Program-made: the position numbers and the translations under genes
Part shown: one piece after another, positions 14,458 through 19,417 of the stretch
Position numbering within the stretch: the stretch's first letter is position 1
How the letters are laid out: each line of letters opens with the position of its first letter
Notes under the pieces: generated by a model
What the model saw: the letters and a program-made list of their open reading frames with translations, nothing else
What the model was told of the DNA's origin: nothing
Databases searched by the model: none
Assembly (NCBI GenBank): GCA_964501525.1
Contig: CAZCSI010000009.1
Location: 1 to 19,417 of the forward strand
Direction of reading: 5' to 3'
Origin: CAYLVJ01 sp964501525
GTDB taxonomy: Bacteria > Patescibacteriota > Minisyncoccia > Minisyncoccales > CAYTKG01
Length of the DNA: 19,417 nt

Positions 14458-15086
14458 CTTTCAACCGGGCGGAGATAATAGTTGAGTCGGGTGTTTTTCA
14501 TCCTCGTAAAGAAACAGAGTTTTGGGTTAGAGAGGCGGTTAAAACGGTGATGCGAAAAACAAAGAGAGTATTGGTTCTCGATATTTTCGCAGGCACAGGA
14601 TGCATCGGTATCAGTATTTTGAAAAAAATAGACAACTCTTCTGTTCATTTTGTAGAAGCCTCGGAGGCTGCAATAGAAAACATAGAAAAGAATCTGGAGA
14701 TCAACAGAGTCGACAAGAAACGATACAAGATTATTCGTTCTGATATGTTCAAAGGGCTTGAGCATAACGACAAATATGACTTTATTTTTGCCAACCCGCC
14801 CTATGTAGCCGAGCAGAGAAGGGGAGAGGTAGACAAAAAGGTGCTCGAATCAGATCCGGCTCTTTCTCTTTTTGCAGGCGGACAGGGAATGCGATATATT
14901 GAAAAATTAGCCCGCGAAACAAAAGGTTTTTTAAAAAAACAAGGGGTCATTTTTATGGAGTTTGACCCCCGACAAGTGGAAAAAATAAGAAAGTTGTTTG
15001 AAGCCAACGGTTTCTCGGTCCAGTTCCACAAAGATCAGTTCGGCAAACTGCGGTGGCTGAACGGCGCCTTGTTGACTAAATCTTGA
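14442..15086 (+). CDS. prmC: PrmC/HemK-type protein-(glutamine-N5) methyltransferase
   Basis: 214 residues. S-adenosylmethionine-dependent enzyme that methylates the Gln of the GGQ motif in peptide release factors. Seen: HPRKETE (21-26, the family's PRpETE), motif I LDIFAGTGCIGI (46-57), an acidic strand end VEAS, NPPY (118-121), ESDPALSLFAGGQGM (the family's 'EP..AL.gG.dGl.') and EFDPRQ near the end. Bacterial PrmC is usually about 280 residues; here the N-terminal helical domain of some 70 residues that contacts the release factor is missing. It starts 16 bp inside the Cas4-like gene, so it is translated with it. Another class of NPPY methyltransferase is possible but less likely. Confidence 0.8.
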   Translation: MARKVTFNRAEIIVESGVFHPRKETEFWVREAVKTVMRKTKRVLVLDIFAGTGCIGISILKKIDNSSVHFVEASEAAIENIEKNLEINRVDKKRYKIIRSDMFKGLEHNDKYDFIFANPPYVAEQRRGEVDKKVLESDPALSLFAGGQGMRYIEKLARETKGFLKKQGVIFMEFDPRQVEKIRKLFEANGFSVQFHKDQFGKLRWLNGALLTKS

Positions 15087-15119
15087 AATAATGTTATTTT
15101 AAGGAGAATTAAAAACAAG

Positions 15120-16271
15120 ATGAAACAGAGTCCAAAACAAAATTCGTTTCATAAACAAAATCTGAGACAAAAACTCAGAACTCTTTTTCTGCCTTGCAAA
15201 GAAAACGGTTACGAGGCTCGTATTCTAAAAACCGACTTTTTATTTACCTTTATAATCACCGTCTTTATTCTCCGCATCGCCTTTCTTCCTTTTTACGCCT
15301 ATCTACCCCAAAATCTATTTTTTGCCGAAGTCATATCTTCTGACATTGTTTCTCTTCTCAACCAGCAAAGAGTTTCAGAAAGCATGACAGGACTGAGCCT
15401 TAACACAAAACTTATTGAAGCCGCTGAACTTAAAGCTCAAGATATGCTGGAAAAAGACTATTTTGCCCATAAAAGTCCGGAGGGCCTTATGGCTTGGGAT
15501 TTTATTGAACAAACAGGATATGAGTACAGTGTGGCCGGTGAAAACTTGGCCATAGGATTTCTCGACTCCAGCGAGGTTCACAAGGCCTGGAACAATTCTC
15601 CTCTGCACAAAAGAAACCTTTTGGACCCTCGTTTCACGGATATCGGTGTAGCGGTGGCCAGCGGTGAGTTCAAGGGAAAAACAACCACGGTGGTGGTTCA
15701 AATTTTTGCTCAGCCTGCTTATCCGGCATCTGCAGCCGCTGCCGAACAGGTCGCTGAGACTCCGCCGCAACCGGCTGAAACCGATGCCTTGACACAAACA
15801 GCACCGACACAGACAGCACCGACACAAACGGAACCGACACAGACAACAACGCCCGCACCAACCCCAACCCCTGAGCAGGAGCTGGCTATGAGAGAACAGG
15901 CCTCTGTAAGCCAGAAAAACGAATCAGAGTCAACCCAGGCAGGAGAAATCACTGAACAGGAAACCGTAATCTCAGCTCCTGAAACTGAAGGGCCGTTCGC
16001 AAAAGTAAAAAGAAGCTTTTTCGAGTTTTTAATCCGTGATTATGATACGGTGGCCCGAAGAACCGTTATGGGTATCGGAGGAGCAATAGGGGCTGTCGTC
16101 GCCATTAATTTTATCGCTCTTTTGCTTTCGCCCCTTAAAAATGAAATCAAAAGAACTGCTTTGAAAAATCTTTTTACAAAAGGGGCGGCTGCCTTGTCCG
16201 TTTTGCTCTTGCTGGCAATGGTTGACAAGACCCTTATCATCCAGTTAATTCCTCACACCCTAGAGATTTAA
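15120..16271 (+). CDS. CAP-domain (SCP/PR1, YkwD-type) membrane protein
   Basis: 383 residues. A basic cytoplasmic N-terminus (1-38) is followed by a membrane helix (about 39-63), then an extracytoplasmic CAP domain (about 72-200): LLNQQRV, AAELKAQDMLEKDYFAHKSPEG, GENLAIGF, HKAWNNSPLHKRNLLDPRFTDIGVAVA. These hold the His and Glu of the CAP cavity. A Pro/Thr/Gln linker with a 15-bp tandem repeat follows, then an acidic stretch and two C-terminal hydrophobic helices (about 315-340 and 350-375). So it is anchored at both ends with the CAP domain outside. The sortase begins 1 bp after its stop, so the two are co-expressed. An AAGGAGA sequence lies 14 nt before the ATG, rather far. CAP proteins of bacteria are poorly understood; a cell-wall role is inferred. 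Confidence 0.85.
   Translation: MKQSPKQNSFHKQNLRQKLRTLFLPCKENGYEARILKTDFLFTFIITVFILRIAFLPFYAYLPQNLFFAEVISSDIVSLLNQQRVSESMTGLSLNTKLIEAAELKAQDMLEKDYFAHKSPEGLMAWDFIEQTGYEYSVAGENLAIGFLDSSEVHKAWNNSPLHKRNLLDPRFTDIGVAVASGEFKGKTTTVVVQIFAQPAYPASAAAAEQVAETPPQPAETDALTQTAPTQTAPTQTEPTQTTTPAPTPTPEQELAMREQASVSQKNESESTQAGEITEQETVISAPETEGPFAKVKRSFFEFLIRDYDTVARRTVMGIGGAIGAVVAINFIALLLSPLKNEIKRTALKNLFTKGAAALSVLLLLAMVDKTLIIQLIPHTLEI
15791..15850 (+). repeat. 15-bp tandem repeat coding a TQTAP linker
   Basis: Four copies of GACACA(A/G)ACAGCACC-like 15-mers in a row, translated as repeated TQT(A/E)P. The repeat lies in the linker between the CAP domain and the C-terminal helices, so copy-number change would alter linker length without a frameshift. 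Confidence 0.8.
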
Positions 16272-16272
16272 G

Positions 16273-16908
16273 ATGCTCAAGAAAATAGAAATAAGAAGAA
16301 ATATTCTTAACTACTTGTTGTCTTTTGTTCTCCTGTACGTTACCGTTTTCATAGCCATCTTTGCTATGAACTCCATGAGAGAGATAGGCGAAGAAAGATT
16401 CCTTTTTGTTTCTTTGGCTCAAAACAGAGAAGGAACAAAAGAAGAAAAATGCGTTTCGGTGCAAAGAGAAGACAGTATCCGCATTAAAAAGATAAATGTC
16501 GATGCTCCTCTTGTTTTTCCGGCCCAAGAAACCGATGACCTGCTTAACGATCTGGACAAAGGGGTAACACACTATCCTGATTCTGATCTGCCTGGAGAAC
16601 CGGGTGTTGCTATGCTTTTGGGGCACAGCGCTCCCCCAGGCTGGCCCGATATAAAGTTTGATAAGGTTTTTGTCAGCATTGACCAGCTCGAAACGGGAGA
16701 CGAGATAGAGGTTTATTATCAAAACTGCCGCTATAATTACAAGGTGACTGACAAGCAGGTTTTAGATAAAGGTCAAGAGGTCCCCGACCGCTTGACAAAA
16801 GACCAAAAATCAAGCATAATGTTAATAAGTTGCTGGCCGCCCAGTACCGGAACAAGAAGGATGGTGGTCGTAGGCGAGCTTCAACTACCCGAACCCCTTG
16901 ACTCCTAA
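16273..16908 (+). CDS. Sortase family cysteine transpeptidase
   Basis: 211 residues. An N-terminal membrane helix (about 11-33) anchors a sortase domain (about 65-205): SIRIKKINVDAPLV, GVTHYPDSDLPGEPGVAMLLGHSAP with the catalytic His at 118, a Tyr-rich strand region, then LISCWPPSTGTRRMVV with catalytic Cys 187 and Arg 195/196. All three catalytic residues are present. The Cys motif is I-S-C rather than the common TLxTC, and the pattern is closer to class D/E or F-like sortases than to class A; the class is not certain. Sortases join LPxTG-type proteins to the cell wall or to pili; no LPxTG motif is visible in any protein of this window. It follows the CAP gene by 1 bp. Confidence 0.88.
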   Translation: MLKKIEIRRNILNYLLSFVLLYVTVFIAIFAMNSMREIGEERFLFVSLAQNREGTKEEKCVSVQREDSIRIKKINVDAPLVFPAQETDDLLNDLDKGVTHYPDSDLPGEPGVAMLLGHSAPPGWPDIKFDKVFVSIDQLETGDEIEVYYQNCRYNYKVTDKQVLDKGQEVPDRLTKDQKSSIMLISCWPPSTGTRRMVVVGELQLPEPLDS

Positions 16909-16929
16909 AAAATATGCAATAATAGAAAT

Positions 16930-17006
16930 GTGCAATCCCAGGTATTGCACACCCTATTTAGGTTCATAGAAACTGTGGATAACTTGTGTAATCCCAGGTA
17001 TTGCAC
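16930..17006 (-). repeat. 77-bp palindrome-DnaA box-palindrome element, copy 2 (inverted)
   Basis: Inverted copy of the element at 10440-10516: palindromes at 16930-16950 and 16986-17006, 35-bp spacer with the DnaA box as TGTGGATAA (16974-16982). By eye 69-70 of 77 positions agree with copy 1. Changes fall mainly in the palindrome centres and three spacer bases, while the spacer block TCTATGAACCTAAATAGGGT is identical. It sits just after the sortase stop. Confidence 0.85.
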
Positions 17007-17054
17007 AATAAAGTGTCGTGTTCTGAAAACAGTTTTAAAAAGATTGTTTTTAGG

Positions 17055-17083
17055 ACGGGACAAAAAGGAGGAGTCCCGTTTTG
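17055..17083 (+). terminator. Hairpin, possible terminator, with Shine-Dalgarno-like loop
   Basis: A 7-bp stem ACGGGAC / GTCCCGT with an 11-nt loop that reads AAAAAGGAGGA, then TTTTGG. The T run is short. It may end the CAP-sortase transcript or be an attenuator ahead of the 17141 gene. Confidence 0.45.
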
Positions 17084-17140
17084 GATTCATAGTTCTTTAA
17101 AAAAGACTTCGCGAAAGCGGAAAGGAAAAGGAGAAACAAA

Positions 17141-18097
17141 ATGAAGAAAATACTGATTGCAATCGTTGGCATGGTAGCCGTAGTAGGTTTCCTGTTCCTG
17201 TCCCTGGGCAGACAGGAAGCGGGGGCGATCCCGCCTCCGCCGACAGGCACGTTGGAGCCGACGGCTACGCCGACGGGCACAGAGGAGCCGACCTGTGCCC
17301 CTACGGACACGCCGACGCCTACGGCTACGCCAACCGAAGAACCGACCTGTGCTCCAACTAACACGCCGACGCCAACAGCTACCGCAACACCGACATCGAC
17401 CCCCACAGCTACGCCGGAGCCCACAGCTACACCGACGCCCACTGACACGCCCACCCCAACAGCTACGCCGGAGCCCACCGACACACCGACGCCCACATCG
17501 ACGTCAACACCGACACCCACATACACCGCAACACCGACATTGACATCGACTCCCACAGCTACGCCGGAGCCCACTGACACACCGACGCCCACATACACCG
17601 CGACACCGACATCGACATCAACCCCCACAACCACGCCAACGCCTACTAGCACACTGGAACCAACGGCCACGCCGACGGAAAAACCGCCGGAGACATACTT
17701 AATCTTCCTGCCTCTTATCACCAGGCAGGAACCCCGAGTTCCATGTTCCACAAGGAACATGACGATCTCCCTGCCTGCGCTCGGACAGAAAAGGGAGGTT
17801 GAGTTCGGTCTCTGGCCCGGTCCGTTCTACGGCAACATAACCTTGCCTTACGGGGCGAGCCTGATCATGCAAACCACGGACGGAGAAGAGATCAGTTCTT
17901 CCCTGAAGTGGTTCAAGGACGGCTCCTGGTATCACTACTACGAGCCCAGAGAAAGGTGGCACTTCACCGCCACCTTTGAGCAGAGCACCTGGTTCAATCT
18001 TGAACCGGGCCGCGCCTACGAGTTTGCGGCCTGGTTCTATGAACAGGACCAGTTGTGCAACTTGCGTATAGACATGCAGTGGGACCCACCCGAGTGA
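17141..18097 (+). CDS. Secreted Pro/Thr-rich stalk protein with C-terminal domain
   Basis: 318 residues. A signal peptide (MKKILIAIVGMVAVVGFLFL...GA, cut near residue 29) is followed by a Pro/Thr-rich low-complexity stalk (about 36-180) with repeats of T-P-T-A-T-P-E-P-T-(D/A) and two PTCAPT units. Then comes YLIFLPLITR (about 186-195) and a folded-looking C-terminal domain of some 115 residues rich in Trp, Tyr and Phe, with two cysteines. From memory, a TPT-rich tract followed by '(Y)-x-(Y/F)LPL(I/V)xR' is typical of secreted proteins of Chloroflexota, so transfer is possible. The C-terminal domain is not recognised. AAAGGAG lies well placed before the ATG, unlike most genes here, and the base composition is GC-rich. 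A perfect terminator follows. A surface or adhesive role is inferred. Confidence 0.7.
   Translation: MKKILIAIVGMVAVVGFLFLSLGRQEAGAIPPPPTGTLEPTATPTGTEEPTCAPTDTPTPTATPTEEPTCAPTNTPTPTATATPTSTPTATPEPTATPTPTDTPTPTATPEPTDTPTPTSTSTPTPTYTATPTLTSTPTATPEPTDTPTPTYTATPTSTSTPTTTPTPTSTLEPTATPTEKPPETYLIFLPLITRQEPRVPCSTRNMTISLPALGQKREVEFGLWPGPFYGNITLPYGASLIMQTTDGEEISSSLKWFKDGSWYHYYEPRERWHFTATFEQSTWFNLEPGRAYEFAAWFYEQDQLCNLRIDMQWDPPE
17249..17680 (+). repeat. Low-complexity coding repeat (Thr/Pro)
   Basis: Degenerate repeats of ACAGCTACGCCGGAGCCCA, ACACCGACGCCCACAT and similar units encode the stalk of the secreted protein. Near-identical stretches recur around 17401, 17456 and 17551, which suggests expansion by duplication. 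Confidence 0.8.
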
Positions 18098-18112
18098 GGT
18101 TTCGCTGCTTAG

Positions 18113-18149
18113 AACCCGTCACAAAAAATCGTGACGGGTTTCCTTTTTT
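18113..18149 (+). terminator. Rho-independent terminator
   Basis: Perfect 10-bp stem AACCCGTCAC / GTGACGGGTT with an 8-nt loop, then TCCTTTTTT. It closes the Pro/Thr-rich gene. Confidence 0.92.
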
Positions 18150-18156
18150 GTCAGTA

Positions 18157-18185
18157 TTGACAAAAGAAACGCTGTATGCTACTTT
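18157..18185 (+). promoter_or_regulatory. Candidate promoter for the Ig/PKD repeat protein
   Basis: Perfect TTGACA, a 17-bp spacer and TACTTT with an upstream TG (TGCTACTTT), directly after a terminator and 57 bp before the ATG at 18243. The -10 is weak. A small AAGAGA/TCTCTT hairpin lies in the leader near 18196-18220. Confidence 0.5.
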
Positions 18186-18242
18186 TTAATCAACAAGAGA
18201 GATAAGAAGTTCTCTTTTTAAAAAGTTTTATAAAATAAAAAT

Positions 18243-19417
18243 ATGAATTACGGGAAAATAATAAAAATAGCTATCGTTTCTCTTATTGCCGGAACCGTAC
18301 TTTTGGGGCTGACAACTCAAGCCCAGGCGGCCCCGGAGTTCAACACCAACCCTAATGACCCGGCTGACTGGTTTACGGGAGAGGTAAGAGAAAATATTGA
18401 AAACGACAAAGACCCTTTTAGCGCCAACCCCGGCGACGAGGTTCTTTTGGTTTTTTATTATCACAACAACAGGGTGGGAACTACAGCTGAAAACACCAGA
18501 ATGAGAATAGAATTTCCTTCTGACAAACAGGAAACGATTGTTCTCAACGGTTCTATAACTGCTGACAACGCTAACCCCAAAACAATAACCGACAGCCTGA
18601 CAATCAACCTCCCTTCAGCTCAAAAACTTGAGTTTCATGAATGGGCTTACTGGTTTCCGGCTGACGATCCGGCTGACATGACCTATATCCCTGTTGAACA
18701 GTACGGCAACTATGTACAAGCAGTAAGGGGTGAAGTCAAGGGTTGTTTAGAATATCGAGGTTATGTTGTTTTTTCAGCCCGGGTCAGTGATTATACGCCT
18801 CCCGCCCCTCCCACCGTTGACCTCAAAGTCAACGCTTCCAACGGACCGATTACCGTTGATTATGACTCGGATGTAAAATTAACCTGGAGCTCCACCAACG
18901 CTGACTCCTGTACAGCCTCAGGAGGCTGGTCAGGAAGTAAAGCCACCGACGGTTATGAATGGAGATACAACCTTACTTCAAACAAAGAGTATCACATTAC
19001 CTGCACCGGAGCGGGCGGAAGCGCCAGCGACAGCGTAAAAGTTTATGTTGAAGATGAACCGACTCCTACTTTGTACGTTAACCTGGAAGCTATTCCAGAC
19101 AGCGGTGAAGCGCCTTTGAATGATGTGGACCTCAAGGCCACTGTTTCAGGCAGCGCCGCAGGACCTATTGATTACAGGTTTGACTGTGATAACGACGGAA
19201 GCTGGGATTACAGTTACAGCGGAATAGAAGATAATCCAAAAACGGTGTACGATGCCTGTGATTATGACTCAGCAGGAAGTTATACCGCCAAGGTAAGAGT
19301 GGAAAGAAACGATGCGGTGCCGGCTGAAGACACAGCAGCTATTAACGTTTCTCATGTTCCTGCTCCCACCGTTGACCTCAAAGTCAACGCTTCCAACGGA
19401 CCGATTACCGTTGATTA
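18243..19417 (+). CDS. Secreted Ig-like/PKD repeat protein, 3' end outside window
   Basis: 391 codons are present and the frame is open at the right edge. The signal peptide (MNYGKIIKIAIVSLIAGTVLLGLTTQAQA) ends near residue 29. Residues 30-185 form an unrecognised N-terminal domain resembling DUF11-like surface domains (phrases DEVLLVFYYHNN, NTRMRIEFP). Then comes an Ig-like module (about 190-275: TVDLKVNASNGPITV..., LTWSSTNADSCTASGGWSG) with a cysteine pair, then a PKD-like module (about 280-370: NLEAIPDSGEAPL..., FDCDNDGSWDY, YDSAGSYTAKVRV). After that the Ig-like module starts again with the same DNA. The protein is probably a long adhesin-like surface protein of repeated Ig+PKD units. No Shine-Dalgarno. 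Confidence 0.8.
   Translation, partial: MNYGKIIKIAIVSLIAGTVLLGLTTQAQAAPEFNTNPNDPADWFTGEVRENIENDKDPFSANPGDEVLLVFYYHNNRVGTTAENTRMRIEFPSDKQETIVLNGSITADNANPKTITDSLTINLPSAQKLEFHEWAYWFPADDPADMTYIPVEQYGNYVQAVRGEVKGCLEYRGYVVFSARVSDYTPPAPPTVDLKVNASNGPITVDYDSDVKLTWSSTNADSCTASGGWSGSKATDGYEWRYNLTSNKEYHITCTGAGGSASDSVKVYVEDEPTPTLYVNLEAIPDSGEAPLNDVDLKATVSGSAAGPIDYRFDCDNDGSWDYSYSGIEDNPKTVYDACDYDSAGSYTAKVRVERNDAVPAEDTAAINVSHVPAPTVDLKVNASNGPITVD
18808..18862 (+). repeat. Ig-PKD coding repeat, first copy start
   Basis: 55 bp beginning CTCCCACCGTTGACCTCAAA are identical to 19363-19417. The copies are 555 bp (185 codons) apart, in frame. Confidence 0.9.
19363..19417 (+). repeat. Ig-PKD coding repeat, second copy start (cut by window edge)
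   Basis: Identical over all 55 visible bases to 18808-18862; it continues past the window, so the full repeat length is unknown. Confidence 0.9.

Noticed and set aside
17249..17680. CRISPR-like array of short repeats
   Set aside because: Repeats are in frame, degenerate and lack unique spacers of constant length; they code for a Pro/Thr stalk.
17050..17760. Long minus-strand frame rich in VGVGVDVGV
   Set aside because: It is the antisense of the Thr/Pro-coding repeats; its composition is a by-product of those repeats and it has no start context.

Overview
The window looks like a chromosomal scaffold from an uncultivated bacterium of the Candidate Phyla Radiation (Patescibacteria). This is inferred from gene content and style. 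Genes are compact and often overlap or nearly touch. Most main genes have little or no Shine-Dalgarno sequence. The PrmC and ValRS enzymes are short, and the surface genes (TasA-like, CAP, sortase, Ig/PKD repeat proteins) are typical of that group. No rRNA, tRNA, CRISPR array or insertion sequence was recognised. One 10-N scaffold gap lies inside valS.

Layout. 1-1.4 kb: the end of a TasA/camelysin-like secreted protein and a second membrane-anchored protein, closed by a terminator. 1.45-5.1 kb: a small LiaF-type membrane protein, a ferritin-like diiron protein, a V4R-like sensor-type protein and valS. 5.1-6.4 kb: a minus-strand block of small genes with strong Shine-Dalgarno sequences, two terminators and a repeat-rich promoter, unlike the surrounding genes. 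6.5-10.4 kb: a UvrD-type helicase fused to a C-terminal PD-(D/E)XK/Fe-S nuclease, interrupted in helicase motif III by a 370-residue intein carrying what looks like a GIY-YIG homing endonuclease. 10.5-12.8 kb: an HI0933-type flavoprotein converging on an ABC-transporter membrane domain that lacks its ATPase. 12.85-15.1 kb: an ATP-cone/restriction-like nuclease, a Cas4-like nuclease and a short PrmC methyltransferase. 15.1-16.9 kb: a CAP-domain membrane protein and a sortase, one base apart. 17.1-19.4 kb: a Pro/Thr-rich secreted protein and the start of a large Ig/PKD repeat protein that runs off the window.

The most unusual non-coding structure is a 77-bp element (21-bp palindrome, 35-bp spacer with a perfect DnaA box, 21-bp palindrome). 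It is present twice in opposite orientation, at 10440-10516 and 16930-17006, and brackets 6.4 kb that hold the flavoprotein, the ABC domain, the nucleases, prmC, CAP and sortase. Functionally the window combines DNA processing (helicase-nuclease plus two nucleases), translation (valS, prmC) and cell-surface building (TasA-like proteins, CAP/sortase, adhesin-like repeat proteins).
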